The notes: a model not told the origin generated them from the sequence alone. Numbered from the stretch's first letter, positions 15,348 to 24,864 are shown. The stretch is DNA of 64,000 nucleotides from JAGOUB01 sp964640945 (GCA_964640945.1 CAZXIV010000003.1:1-64000), one strand, 5' to 3'. Numbers and translations: made by a program.

Positions 15348-18188
15348 ATGTCTTCCCAATCCACACTCTCCATTACCGGAATGCACTGCGCCAGTTGCAG
15401 TGCCCTCATCACCCGGAAGCTCAAAAAGACTCCGGGCGTCGAGGATGCGAATGTGAATTACAGCGCGAATAAGGCGCGCATTCGCTTCGATCCTGTACTA
15501 GTCAACGAGCAAGGCCTCATCGCTGCCGTGAAGGCGGCAGGCTACGGCGCTATGGTTGCGGATGAGAAGGATCGAGAGGCAGAGAAGAAACGAAGACTAG
15601 AAGAAATTTCCAGCTACCGGCGCAAATTCTGGATCGGACTCATCCTGAGCCTACCCATGCTCGGCTTCATGGTGTTGTCCTTCCTGCCGGAAGGCCCCGT
15701 TCATGAAGTCGTCATGCCCTACATGGGCATCGTGTCCCTAATCCTCGCGACGCCCGTGCAGTTCTGGCTGGGAGCCGGTTTTTACCGTGGCTTCTGGAGC
15801 AGTTTGAAAATGGGAACGTTCAACATGGACAGCCTCATCGCGATTGGAACCTCCACTGCCTACTTCTACAGCTTATGGAACTTCATCAGTCACCTCCTCA
15901 CCGAAGGGACGGTGATCGGTGAAATGCACGATCTCTACTTCGAGGTTGCCGCGCTCTTGATCACGTTCGTGCTCCTCGGGAAGTGGCTTGAAGCGCAAGC
16001 GAAGGGAAAGACGAGCGAAGCCATTCAGAAACTCATGGGGTTACAGGCAAAGACCGCCCGTGTCCTCCGAAACGGACAAACGGTAGATATTCCCATTGAG
16101 GATGTGCAAGCCGGAGATATCGTTGTCGTGCGTCCCGGTGAGAAGATCCCCGTGGATGGCATGGTACTAAAAGGACTCTCTTCCGTAGATGAATCCATGC
16201 TCACGGGTGAGAGTATTCCTGTAGAAAAGAAAGAAGGAGATCGCGTTTTCGGAGCAACAATGAATGGTAACGGAAGTATCGAATTCAAAGCAGAGAAAGT
16301 GGGCAGCGAAACTGCGCTCGCTCAGATCATCCGCTTTGTCGAAGAAGCTCAAGGCAGCAAAGCACCGATTCAGGCGTTCGCCGATTGGATCTCTTCATGG
16401 TTCGTTCCCGCCGTGATCGGCATTGCGATCCTCACGTTTGCGATCTGGATGTTCCTCGGCGCGGGTCTCACGTTCTCTCTGCTCGCGTTCGTTTCCGTGA
16501 TTGTCATTGCCTGCCCCTGCGCGATGGGACTCGCGACTCCCACGAGCATTATGGTGGCAACGGGCAAAGGAGCCGAGCAGGGCATTCTTATACGCGGTGG
16601 CGAGCCGCTGGAGGCTGCGAAGAGGATCAATACGATTGTATTTGATAAGACAGGCACGCTCACGAAGGGAAAGCCGGAGGTGACCGACATCCTTGCGCTT
16701 CATGGAACTCAGGAAGAATTGCTGCAGCTCGCAGGGAGCCTAGAGCAAGGATCTGAGCATCCACTTGCCGAAAGCATCGTGAACCATGCAAAAGCAAAGG
16801 GAGTGGTGCTCAACTCCGTTGAATCGTTCAAAGCCATCCCTGGTCATGGGATCGAGGCATCGATTCAATCGAAGAAGTACCTCCTCGGTAATAGAAAACT
16901 AATGGAGAAGTTTCAGATTGCCACACAGGAGATCGAAGAAAAATTGATAGGGCTAGAGGAACAAGGAAAGACCGCGATGATCTTGGCCGATGAGAAACGT
17001 GTGCTCGGCATCGTTGCCGTCGCGGATACTGTCAAAGAGACTTCGAGGGAAGCCATTGTGCGGCTGCGAACGATGGGCATCGAGGTCTATATGATCACGG
17101 GAGACAACAAGCGGACAGCTCAGGCGATTGCCAGAAATCTCGGTATCACCAATGTGCTCGCTGAAGTCCTGCCTGAACAGAAGGCAAGTGAAGTAAAAAA
17201 ACTGCAAGAACAAGGAAAGAAAGTTGCCATGGTCGGTGACGGCATCAACGACAGTCCCGCTCTTGCCCAAGCCGATCTTGGGATCGCCATGGGTAGTGGC
17301 ACGGATATCGCGATGGAAACAGGCGGCATCGTGCTCGTGAAGAATGATCTACGGGATGTCGTGACCGCGATCAAATTGAGCCGCGCCACCGTGAACAAGA
17401 TTCATCAGAACATGTTCTTCGCGCTCTTCTTCAATGTCATCGGCATTCCTATCGCCGCCAGAGCGTTCATGCAGTGGGATCTGATTTTGAGACCGGAGCT
17501 TGCCGGTCTTGCGATGGCTTTTAGTTCGGTGTCAGTGGTGACAAATTCATTACTTCTGAAAGGCTTCCATCCTACCAAGAAGAATTGGCTCTCGGACTTT
17601 GCGCCTATCTTCATGGCTATTGGCTTCACTGCTCTATTTATCGGATTTGCGAAGATCAGCTCTGCAGGGATGACTGCAATCAATCCCGATCCGAACCATA
17701 CGCATGCTGATGTTGCTATGTTCATCGATGGGGAGCAGCTGGATCTGTCGAATGAGAAATACATGTCCAATGAAGAAAAAGCTCTTCATCCGTATTTTCA
17801 TCTTCATGATGAAAACGGCTCTGTGCTCCACCGTCACAAACCAGGAATTGCTATCGGCGAACTCCTATCTTCATTGGGTATGACCATAACAGAAGAGTGT
17901 GTGACCCTTGATGATGGAAGGGAAATTTGTGCTGACGGGAAGCGCAGTTGGAAAATGATCGTGAACGGAGAAATGCGGTTCCTCGATCCGCTCTACGACT
18001 TCAAAGATATAGACAAGATTCTCTTCAGTTACGGCGCAAGCGACACGGAGTGGGAAGCGCAGTGGCAGGAAATGACAGATGATGCCTGTCTGTACTCTAA
18101 AACCTGTCCAGAGCGCGGCAAACCACCGACGGAGAACTGTATCGCTGATCCGACCATTCCTTGTCTGGCTCCTCCCGGCTCCCTTTAA
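15348..18188 (+). CDS. copA: Cu(I)-exporting P1B-type ATPase with unusual C-terminal extension
   Basis: 946 aa from ATG 15348, 7 bp after copZ. One N-terminal HMA domain (GMHCASC, about 11-17), transmembrane CPC at 389-391 in IACPCAMGLATP, phosphorylation site DKTGT at 433-437, and the GDGINDSPALAQAD hinge are all intact and typical of CopA. After the last transmembrane helices, roughly residues 780-946 add a soluble domain. It contains HTHADVAMFIDG, FHLHDENGSVLHRH and KILFSYGAS, plus late cysteines. That part is not in ordinary CopA and probably lies outside, where its histidines could accept exported copper. Confidence 0.92.
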   Translation: MSSQSTLSITGMHCASCSALITRKLKKTPGVEDANVNYSANKARIRFDPVLVNEQGLIAAVKAAGYGAMVADEKDREAEKKRRLEEISSYRRKFWIGLILSLPMLGFMVLSFLPEGPVHEVVMPYMGIVSLILATPVQFWLGAGFYRGFWSSLKMGTFNMDSLIAIGTSTAYFYSLWNFISHLLTEGTVIGEMHDLYFEVAALLITFVLLGKWLEAQAKGKTSEAIQKLMGLQAKTARVLRNGQTVDIPIEDVQAGDIVVVRPGEKIPVDGMVLKGLSSVDESMLTGESIPVEKKEGDRVFGATMNGNGSIEFKAEKVGSETALAQIIRFVEEAQGSKAPIQAFADWISSWFVPAVIGIAILTFAIWMFLGAGLTFSLLAFVSVIVIACPCAMGLATPTSIMVATGKGAEQGILIRGGEPLEAAKRINTIVFDKTGTLTKGKPEVTDILALHGTQEELLQLAGSLEQGSEHPLAESIVNHAKAKGVVLNSVESFKAIPGHGIEASIQSKKYLLGNRKLMEKFQIATQEIEEKLIGLEEQGKTAMILADEKRVLGIVAVADTVKETSREAIVRLRTMGIEVYMITGDNKRTAQAIARNLGITNVLAEVLPEQKASEVKKLQEQGKKVAMVGDGINDSPALAQADLGIAMGSGTDIAMETGGIVLVKNDLRDVVTAIKLSRATVNKIHQNMFFALFFNVIGIPIAARAFMQWDLILRPELAGLAMAFSSVSVVTNSLLLKGFHPTKKNWLSDFAPIFMAIGFTALFIGFAKISSAGMTAINPDPNHTHADVAMFIDGEQLDLSNEKYMSNEEKALHPYFHLHDENGSVLHRHKPGIAIGELLSSLGMTITEECVTLDDGREICADGKRSWKMIVNGEMRFLDPLYDFKDIDKILFSYGASDTEWEAQWQEMTDDACLYSKTCPERGKPPTENCIADPTIPCLAPPGSL

Positions 18189-18197
18189 CCTTCCTCT

Positions 18198-18434
18198 ATG
18201 TTTTGCTGCTCACGAAAAACACTGTACATCCTCCTCGGCATCGCCGGGGTTATCGGCCTTCTCATTGCGACGGGAACGGTCAACGCATATGCGATCCTTC
18301 CGTTTCTGCCATTCCTCCTGTGTCCGCTTATGTGCGGAGTGATGCTGCTGATGGGACAAAAGTGCGAAGACGGTTCCTGTGAGAAGAAACCCAGCAAAAA
18401 GAGTAGAGCTATACCGCACAATTCATCACACTGA
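18198..18434 (+). CDS. Small DUF2933-like membrane protein
   Basis: 78 aa. Two transmembrane helices (about 8-28 and 33-52) with LPFLLCPLMCGVMLLMGQKC, followed by a Cys- and Lys-containing tail. The LLCPLM segment recurs in the 71-aa protein at 21389, so they are related. Similar short proteins travel with copper and heavy-metal resistance genes and are usually annotated DUF2933. The cysteines and methionines suggest metal contact at the membrane, but the function is not known. Confidence 0.7.
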   Translation: MFCCSRKTLYILLGIAGVIGLLIATGTVNAYAILPFLPFLLCPLMCGVMLLMGQKCEDGSCEKKPSKKSRAIPHNSSH

Positions 18435-18435
18435 T

Positions 18436-19395
18436 ATGGCAACCTTTCGTTCCACCCTCATTCGGCTCATCACGATCTCCCTTTTTTCTGCGGTGCTCGC
18501 CGGGACATGGGACGTGTGGTGGCATGCGGCGCTTGGACGGGAGAGCTTCTGGTCGCCGCCGCATCTTCTCCTTTATGCCTCTGTCCTTGTTGCAATTGGC
18601 ACGGGGTTCTATGGCTGGTGGAAGACGAGAGAGCGATCGATGAAGTGTCTCGCTATTGTCCTGTTCCTCGTTCCCGCCTCGGCTCCCTTCGATGAGTTAT
18701 GGCATCGGATCTTCGGCGTTGAACAGATCAACAGCCCGCTCATCGTCTGGAGTCCGCCACACGTCATTCTGGCACTCGCTCTGGTAAGCAGCTTCTTGTA
18801 TCTCTTCATCCACCTACAAAAAGACGAAGACATTATTGCGAGACACCTCCTTCAAAGCGTTGCGCTGGCCTCTGCACTGAGTCTTTTACTTTTCCTAGCT
18901 TCGCCATTGGAGCCGATCGGTCCGTACCATCTTGTCGGGTTTGCTGGAGCGGCAGTCGGAAGCGGGATCATCGCCCTGTTTTTTCTTCTGGCGCAGCACT
19001 GGATGGGAAGATTCGGCAGCGCAGTATCAGTAGCGGGGGTCTTCATGCTTCTTGCTGCCATGAACTTCGGCGAGAAGGTGGCACCAGGACTTTCAATCCA
19101 GCCACATGATCACGCGCCGGGTTGGCTGATGATCTTCTCCTGCCTTGTTCCTGCGGCCGTCACCGATCTTTTAAGGGGGCGGTCTTTCATTCTTCGGGGA
19201 TTACTTGCGGGAACACTCCACGGAACGATTCTCTATGGTTTTACCTCCCGATTCTTCGAGCCGCCATTCCAGTACGGCACAACAGATATGTGGACAGCAA
19301 TCATCGCCAGCCTTATTGCCGGAGCAATTGCAGGCCTGCTTATGGAATTTCTTTCTCGTCTTCGTTTCCATTCATCTCCCTCCTTCAGTCTATGA
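18436..19395 (+). CDS. Unknown multi-pass membrane protein
   Basis: 319 aa from ATG 18436, 1 bp after the preceding stop. About eight to nine hydrophobic helices run the whole length. Conserved-looking WDVWWHAALGRESFWSPPH, APFDELWHRIFG and WSPPHVILALAL hold paired histidines and tryptophans near the membrane surface. Its stop overlaps the start of the multicopper oxidase gene, suggesting coupled production. It may be a metal-site membrane protein related to the oxidase's work; I do not recognise a defined family. Confidence 0.75.
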   Translation: MATFRSTLIRLITISLFSAVLAGTWDVWWHAALGRESFWSPPHLLLYASVLVAIGTGFYGWWKTRERSMKCLAIVLFLVPASAPFDELWHRIFGVEQINSPLIVWSPPHVILALALVSSFLYLFIHLQKDEDIIARHLLQSVALASALSLLLFLASPLEPIGPYHLVGFAGAAVGSGIIALFFLLAQHWMGRFGSAVSVAGVFMLLAAMNFGEKVAPGLSIQPHDHAPGWLMIFSCLVPAAVTDLLRGRSFILRGLLAGTLHGTILYGFTSRFFEPPFQYGTTDMWTAIIASLIAGAIAGLLMEFLSRLRFHSSPSFSL

Positions 19396-21020
19396 AAACT
19401 CTCTCACCTCTTCTCTTCATCGGTACACTCTTCCTTGCAGCTTGTTCAGGAGCGAATAGTCCTGTGAACCACGACGGTATGCAGCATGGCAACGGCATGA
19501 TGGATAGCAGCCAAGGAATGATGCAAGGTTCGTTCCTCCCTGCACAGGGCAAAGATATCAGCCAGCTTCCCGAAGCGAAGCTGACGAGCATACTTGAAGT
19601 GAAAGATGGGGATACGATTACGTTGAATCCCGAAATCGTCCGCGCATCAATCAACGGGAAGAGTTTTGCAATCTACGCCTATAACGGTCAGTTCCCCGGA
19701 CCCACGCTCAAGGTAAAGCAAGGATCGACGTTCACGGTGAATGTCACAAACAACATTGATGTGCCGACGACAATCCACTGGCACGGAATCCGATTGGATA
19801 ACAGATTCGACGGGACGGCAGGCGTGACACAGGAGGCCATTGAGCCGGGAGAAAGTTTTCAGTACACCGTAAAAGTGCCGGATGAAGGCATGTTCTGGTA
19901 TCACCCGCATGTCCGCGAAGATCTGCAACAGGACATGGGTCTCTACGCAAATCTCTGGGTAACACCAAAGGATGAAAATGCGTACGGCAGCGTTGATCGT
20001 GAAGAAGTCGTCATGCTGGATGACATATATCTCGAAGGCGGCTTGCCTGTGCCTTATGGGGCGCAAGAAGCAGACCACGCCCTTATGGGACGCTTCGGCA
20101 ATACGATGATTGTGAACGGAAAAACCGATTACAACGTATCCGTCCCTCGTGGATCCGTTGTGCGGTATTATCTCACAAACACTGCAAATACCCGCAGCTT
20201 CAACGTGCGTTTCGGGGATGCGAAGATGAAGCTGATCGGCGGTGACGCAGGAAGGGCAGAGCGTGAAGAAATCATCGATTCTCTTATTCTTTCACCTTCG
20301 GAAAGAGCGATTGTGGAAGTGCAATTCTCAGATACGGGAACATACCGCATTGAAAGCGTCAGCCCTACACGAACGTGGCTGCTTGGCATGGTTACGGCGA
20401 CTGCAGAAAACACCTCCCCCGACGAAGCATTCGCCTCTCTAGGCGACAATGGGGATGTCACTGCGGACATCGATACCGTCCGTCCGTTCTTCAATAAGCC
20501 TGTGGACAAGACGATTCATCTCACCGTCGAGTCGACGATGGCAGGGATGATGCAGCAGGGTGGTATGGACCACGGAGCTATGCAGCATGGAGACGCAGCC
20601 ACCGATGGTGAGGGCATTGAGTGGGAAGATCCTATGCCTCCCATGAACGTGATGTCCGTGAAGGGCAATACTCAATGGAAATTGATCGATGAGGAATCTG
20701 GCAAGGAAAACATGGATATCAATTATCAATTCAAGGTTGGCGATAAGGTAAAAATCCGCATCGTGAATGATGAAGAAAGCGACGGCTCAGATCACCCGAT
20801 GCAGCACCCCATCCACTTCCACGGGCAGCGCTTCGTCGTGCTTGCCGTCGACGGAAAGCAAAATGAGAACCTTGTCTGGAAAGATACGACGCTGGTTCCT
20901 GCGGGGAAATCGGTGGATATTCTTCTCGACGTTACCAACCCCGGCGATTGGATGTTTCATTGCCACATCGCAGAACATCTGAGCAACGGAATGATGGGGC
21001 AGTTCAAAGTCCTTCCGTAA
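19392..21020 (+). CDS. Multicopper oxidase lipoprotein
   Basis: 542 aa from ATG 19392, overlapping the upstream stop. Lipobox FLAACSGA near 15-22 is followed by a His/Met-rich segment. All copper ligand blocks are present: HWHG (129-132), WYHPHV, HPIHFH (472-477) and the HCHIAEHLSNGMMG block at 523-536, which closes the type 1/type 3 sites. A Met/His/Gln-rich insertion precedes the last domain, as in cuprous oxidases such as CueO. It most likely oxidises Cu(I) outside the membrane. This implies access to oxygen, at least at times. Confidence 0.92.
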   Translation: MKTLSPLLFIGTLFLAACSGANSPVNHDGMQHGNGMMDSSQGMMQGSFLPAQGKDISQLPEAKLTSILEVKDGDTITLNPEIVRASINGKSFAIYAYNGQFPGPTLKVKQGSTFTVNVTNNIDVPTTIHWHGIRLDNRFDGTAGVTQEAIEPGESFQYTVKVPDEGMFWYHPHVREDLQQDMGLYANLWVTPKDENAYGSVDREEVVMLDDIYLEGGLPVPYGAQEADHALMGRFGNTMIVNGKTDYNVSVPRGSVVRYYLTNTANTRSFNVRFGDAKMKLIGGDAGRAEREEIIDSLILSPSERAIVEVQFSDTGTYRIESVSPTRTWLLGMVTATAENTSPDEAFASLGDNGDVTADIDTVRPFFNKPVDKTIHLTVESTMAGMMQQGGMDHGAMQHGDAATDGEGIEWEDPMPPMNVMSVKGNTQWKLIDEESGKENMDINYQFKVGDKVKIRIVNDEESDGSDHPMQHPIHFHGQRFVVLAVDGKQNENLVWKDTTLVPAGKSVDILLDVTNPGDWMFHCHIAEHLSNGMMGQFKVLP

Positions 21021-21137
21021 GCGAGATTCATTCCCTGCGCGAGCGTAGTTACCTCATTATAAGCAAGGACAATCAAGTAAGGCTGTAGTCAACCAAGCGT
21101 CATTAGGTGGTATAGTACTTCTTTCCCCTCCCTCTGT

Positions 21138-21272
21138 ATGGAAAATACGAATTGTCCCGCTTGTGATGCGGCGATGAAAGAAGGCGGCTGTGCCGTTTGT
21201 AAGGCACAAGGCCAAGTCTGTACTAAATGTTACAAGTGTAATGCCTGTGCCACTGCCGGCATGAAGAAGTAA
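21138..21272 (+). CDS. 44-aa cysteine-rich mini-protein
   Basis: Short gene starting at ATG 21138. It has nine cysteines in 44 residues, arranged CPAC, CAVC, CTKC, YKCNAC, evenly spaced without hydrophobic segments. This is a metallothionein-like or double zinc-ribbon pattern, likely to hold Cu(I) or Zn. It stands alone between the multicopper oxidase and the next membrane-protein set, with a TATAGT element at 21111-21116 upstream and a strong terminator right after. That suggests a separately transcribed, abundant peptide. Confidence 0.75.
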   Translation: MENTNCPACDAAMKEGGCAVCKAQGQVCTKCYKCNACATAGMKK

Positions 21273-21273
21273 G

Positions 21274-21303
21274 AAAGAGGGGCCTTCGGGCCCCTTCTTT
21301 TTT
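21274..21303 (+). terminator. Rho-independent terminator
   Basis: AGGGGCC-TTCG-GGCCCCT forms a stable stem closed by a UUCG tetraloop and runs into a T tract (21298-21303). It begins directly after the Cys-rich mini-gene and would end its transcript. Confidence 0.9.
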
Positions 21304-21388
21304 AGAAAATACAACTTCAGACTTCAACGAAGCATGCTGCTCAGAGTGAGCAAAATAATGGCTGTCTCCAGCCCTTCCTTCACTATCC

Positions 21389-21604
21389 ATGAAACCCTCT
21401 TGGCTCTACATCATCATCCCTGTCCTCATCGGCCTCGCAGTCATGGTCTACGTATTCCAGTGGCAGGCGCTGTACACATACTGGCCGTTCCTCATCATTC
21501 TCCTCTGCCCGCTCATGATGCTCGGCATGCACGGCAGTCACGGTGATCACTCTCCCCCAAAGGACAAAGCCTCGGAGGAAGATGCAACTTCACATAAGCA
21601 TTGA
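21389..21604 (+). CDS. Small DUF2933-like membrane protein, His-rich tail
   Basis: 71 aa with two transmembrane helices (about 4-24 and 30-48), the second reading YWPFLIILLCPLMMLGM. A cytosolic or external tail carries HGSHGDH and a terminal SHKH. The LLCPLM motif is shared with the 78-aa protein at 18198. It starts a second run of small membrane genes before the second ATPase. Metal binding by the His/Met residues is likely; the mechanism is unknown. Confidence 0.7.
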   Translation: MKPSWLYIIIPVLIGLAVMVYVFQWQALYTYWPFLIILLCPLMMLGMHGSHGDHSPPKDKASEEDATSHKH

Positions 21605-21628
21605 TTCACTTTCTTCCCTTTTTCTCCC

Positions 21629-21919
21629 ATGTCCATTTCCTTCTTCACCCCTTACCCGCCTCTGCAATGGGCGCATGCGTTCAGTCGAACTTTCGCAGTC
21701 ATCTTCGTGCTCTGCATGCTCTACGGCTATCTCTTTCTGCAGGCTGATCCTGTTCTGAGGGATCTTCATACCAATCTGTTGCGCTCATTCATGTTCGGCT
21801 GGAGCGGTGCAGGTATGAATTGGCTCACGCTCATTCTTGGCATAGTCCATAGTTACGCTTGGGGCTTTCTCTTCGGCGGTACGCTTTCGCTGTGTATGAA
21901 TCACTGCCAGAAGAAATAA
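21629..21919 (+). CDS. Small membrane protein (DUF5676-like)
   Basis: 96 aa, starting 24 bp after the previous gene. Two hydrophobic helices, the second reading LGIVHSYAWGFLFGGTLSLC before a short CMNHCQKK tail. The SYAWGFLFGG segment resembles the short membrane family DUF5676 often next to P-type ATPases. No catalytic residues. It belongs to the same run of small membrane proteins and probably supports the copper exporter. Confidence 0.6.
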   Translation: MSISFFTPYPPLQWAHAFSRTFAVIFVLCMLYGYLFLQADPVLRDLHTNLLRSFMFGWSGAGMNWLTLILGIVHSYAWGFLFGGTLSLCMNHCQKK

Positions 21920-21966
21920 AGTACGCCACGCCTTCTGCATGATTCTCTGTGACGCCCCTCGCTCCT

Positions 21967-22239
21967 ATGTCGACACTGTTCGCATCAACGGCCATGACAA
22001 CAGTCTCGTTTATCGTTTTACTCTTCGAAGTATTGTCACTCGCTTTTCTTGCAGTGTGCGTTGTGGAATACCGCGTGCTTATGCGTAGGCATGTCGCTTT
22101 TTTCCAGGGTATTAGCAACGGAGAACACGGACGGGTAGAGCGCCGATCAGGCGTATTGCTGTGGGTGTACATAGGCATGACGATTTTTGTGACGATTATG
22201 ACGACGTTTGTCTTTATCTTTCAGCCACACATCCTCTGA
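21967..22239 (+). CDS. Small two-helix membrane protein, unknown
   Basis: 90 aa from ATG 21967; a GTG at 21949 could add six residues. An N-terminal helix (about 10-35) and a C-terminal helix (about 65-88) flank a basic loop containing YRVLMRRHVAFFQG. No metal-binding motif is visible. It ends 1 bp before the next gene, so translation is likely coupled. Function unknown. Confidence 0.6.
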   Translation: MSTLFASTAMTTVSFIVLLFEVLSLAFLAVCVVEYRVLMRRHVAFFQGISNGEHGRVERRSGVLLWVYIGMTIFVTIMTTFVFIFQPHIL

Positions 22240-22240
22240 T

Positions 22241-22729
22241 ATGGTTCTCAATTCCACTCCACACGGCGGCGAGAAGCTCATTCGGATTGTGAGCGAGCAC
22301 TGGATCAAATACGTTTTCCCGATCTTCATCGCCATCACGCTCCTAAGCATCAGCCTGCTCCTCTTCGTGCTTGCGGGGCTTACGGCACATCATTACATGT
22401 GGCTCTCGCATGCATCTTTCGTAGCGGCTCTCCTTCTCTTTCTCGTCACACATCATTGGTTCTTTCTCATACTCTTGGGGGAATCGGCGACGCATATCAT
22501 CGTGACGAACCATCGGGTCATGCGCATCAGGGAGCGGGTGCTGTTCAGCGAGGAGAGATTAGAAGTCTCCTTCGACAGGATGAAAACAGTGGAAGCGAAA
22601 AAACATGGCGTACTTCAGACGATCCTCCGCTACGGCAACCTGCAGTTCGAAGGGGAAGACACGATCATCCCGCTTGTCCCTCACCCCAACAGCATTGCCC
22701 GTGATATCGAGCAGGCGATGGGCAGATGA
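22241..22729 (+). CDS. Membrane protein with bacterial PH-like domain
   Basis: 162 aa from ATG 22241. Two transmembrane helices (about 20-45 and 55-80) are followed by a domain with IIVTNHRVMRIRERVLFSEE and FDRMKTVEAKKHGVLQTILR, matching the bPH_2/YdbT-type pleckstrin-like domain. Its stop overlaps an alternative start of the ATPase gene in an ATGATGA junction. The family's role is poorly known; here it is a likely membrane-stress or accessory component of the metal operon. Confidence 0.75.
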   Translation: MVLNSTPHGGEKLIRIVSEHWIKYVFPIFIAITLLSISLLLFVLAGLTAHHYMWLSHASFVAALLLFLVTHHWFFLILLGESATHIIVTNHRVMRIRERVLFSEERLEVSFDRMKTVEAKKHGVLQTILRYGNLQFEGEDTIIPLVPHPNSIARDIEQAMGR

Positions 22730-22764
22730 TGAAATTGGATCCTTGTATTCTTCCCATCTATAGC

Positions 22765-24864
22765 ATGACACACGATAACCACAGCTCGGGAGAGGCCCCT
22801 GTCCACGCGCACGAGAAGACGGCGCATACGGACCATGGAACACACGACATGAAAGCCATGAGCCGCATGGATCATGAAAAAGCGATGACCGATCCGGCGA
22901 TGGCCAAGCAAATGGAAGCGGATATGCGTCGTCGCTTCTGGATCTCGCTCGTGTTTACGATTCCCATCGTCCTGTACTCCTCGCTCGGAGAGTGGCTGAT
23001 AGGATTCGCACTTCCCACACCGATTCCGGTCAATTGGCTGCTCCTTATCCTCACCACGCCGATTGTCTTTTGGGCAGGCTCGATCTTCATCACGGGAACG
23101 TACTATTCGCTTAAAGCTTGGAAACTCAACATGGCCGTCCTCATCGCGACGGGCGTACTTGCAGCATATCTCGGCAGCCTCATTCTCATGTTTACCATCG
23201 GCGGCGAGACGTTCTTTGACGCTGCGGCGATGCTCGTGACCTTTGTGCTGTTCGGACACTGGATGGAAATGAAGTCGCGCAGGGGAACATCGGAAGCGCT
23301 CAGGGCACTCTTCGATCTCATCCCGCCGCAGGCGACCGTTATTCGTGATGGGAAAGAGATGACGATTCCCAGTGCAGAGATCATTAAAGGCGACGTCATC
23401 GTGCTACGTCCAGGTGACAAGGTGCCGGTGGATGGAGAGATCATCGAAGGTCAAACATCCATCGACGAGTCGCTCGTCACGGGCGAATCGATGCCTGTTG
23501 CTAAAGAAAAAGGCGGAAAGGTCGTCGGAGGCTCCGTGAACCTGACAGGGACCGTGAAGTTTACAGCCCTGCAAGTCGGCGCGGATACCGTCCTCGCACA
23601 CATCATCAAGCTCGTGGAGACGGCGCAGAACTCAAAAGCGCCGGGACAGCGCATTGCCGATAAGGCCGCCGCAGTTCTTGTGATCGTGGCAGTCGGTTCA
23701 GGCATCGCGACGTTCGTTGGCTGGTATGTTTTCGGTGGGGCAGATGTCTTCATGGCGTTGATGTTTGCCATTTCTGCCGTGGTGATCGCCTGCCCGGATG
23801 CCCTTGGCCTCGCGACGCCAACTGCGGTTGCTGTCGGCACGGGCATTGGCGCACGGCACAACATTCTCATCAAAGATGCGGCCACGCTGGAAAACACGTC
23901 ACGCCTGACGGCGATCATCCTTGATAAGACGGGAACGCTCACCGAAGGAAAGCCGAAGGTCACGGATATTATCGCGTTCGATGATTTCACCGAGGCCGAT
24001 GTGCTGGGCTACGAAGCAGGAGTGGAGAGCGGGTCGAATCATCCCCTTGCGAAAGCTATCGTGGAAGAAGCTCAGCAGAGGAAAATACCCGCTGCCGTCA
24101 TCGAAAATTTTGAATCCATCGTGGGACACGGGCTGAAGGCGACCATCAAAGGCAAGACCGTCCTCGTCGGCACCGAAAAACTGATGAAGGATCACAAGAT
24201 CGATACTGCCTCTGCGCAAGAACCAATGCTGAAACTTGCGGGAAAGACATTCAGTCTCCTTGCCGTTGATGGGAAGCTGAAAGGTATTCTTGCAGCAGCC
24301 GATACCGTTCGGGGAAGCGCCAAGAAAACAATCGACGGACTGAAGGCTCTTGGCATCGAACCCGTCATGATGACGGGAGATCATCAGAAAGTGGCAGAAG
24401 TGGTCGCACAAGAATTGGGTATTGAACGTGTGTTTGCCCAGGTTCTCCCCGAACACAAAGCGGAGCATGTGAAGAAGCTCCAGCAGGAAGGGAAATTTGT
24501 GGGAATGGTGGGCGATGGCATCAATGACGCTCCCGCCCTCGCGCAAGCAAATATTGGTATCGCCATTGGAGCCGGAACGGACGTCGCCATTGAAACAGCG
24601 GACATCGTGCTGATGAAATCCGATCCTGCAGACATTTTGAATGCCATCAAACTCAGCAAGGCAACCGTGCGGAAGATGAAGCAGAACCTCTTTTGGGCGG
24701 CGATCTATAACGTACTTGCGATCCCCGTAGCCGCCGGCGTCTTCTATCCTTCGTTCGGCATATCACTTCGGCCTGAAATAGCGGCACTTCTGATGTCGGT
24801 GTCCTCCATTATCGTTGCGACGAACGCTGTACTGCTCAAGCGCGTGGAGCGTACCCTTTCCTGA
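22765..24864 (+). CDS. Heavy-metal P1B ATPase with CPD motif (CopB-like)
   Basis: 699 aa from ATG 22765; an upstream ATG (22726) would add 13 residues. No HMA domain; instead a His/Met-rich N-terminus with HSSGEAPVHAHEKTAHTDHG and MDHEKAM. The transmembrane metal motif is CPD at 343-345 within VVIACPDALGLATP, where CopA has CPC and CopB has CPH. DKTGT at 387-391 and GDGINDAPALAQAN are intact, so the pump should be active. It probably exports Cu or another soft metal with specificity different from the CPC pump in the same block. Confidence 0.88.
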   Translation: MTHDNHSSGEAPVHAHEKTAHTDHGTHDMKAMSRMDHEKAMTDPAMAKQMEADMRRRFWISLVFTIPIVLYSSLGEWLIGFALPTPIPVNWLLLILTTPIVFWAGSIFITGTYYSLKAWKLNMAVLIATGVLAAYLGSLILMFTIGGETFFDAAAMLVTFVLFGHWMEMKSRRGTSEALRALFDLIPPQATVIRDGKEMTIPSAEIIKGDVIVLRPGDKVPVDGEIIEGQTSIDESLVTGESMPVAKEKGGKVVGGSVNLTGTVKFTALQVGADTVLAHIIKLVETAQNSKAPGQRIADKAAAVLVIVAVGSGIATFVGWYVFGGADVFMALMFAISAVVIACPDALGLATPTAVAVGTGIGARHNILIKDAATLENTSRLTAIILDKTGTLTEGKPKVTDIIAFDDFTEADVLGYEAGVESGSNHPLAKAIVEEAQQRKIPAAVIENFESIVGHGLKATIKGKTVLVGTEKLMKDHKIDTASAQEPMLKLAGKTFSLLAVDGKLKGILAAADTVRGSAKKTIDGLKALGIEPVMMTGDHQKVAEVVAQELGIERVFAQVLPEHKAEHVKKLQQEGKFVGMVGDGINDAPALAQANIGIAIGAGTDVAIETADIVLMKSDPADILNAIKLSKATVRKMKQNLFWAAIYNVLAIPVAAGVFYPSFGISLRPEIAALLMSVSSIIVATNAVLLKRVERTLS

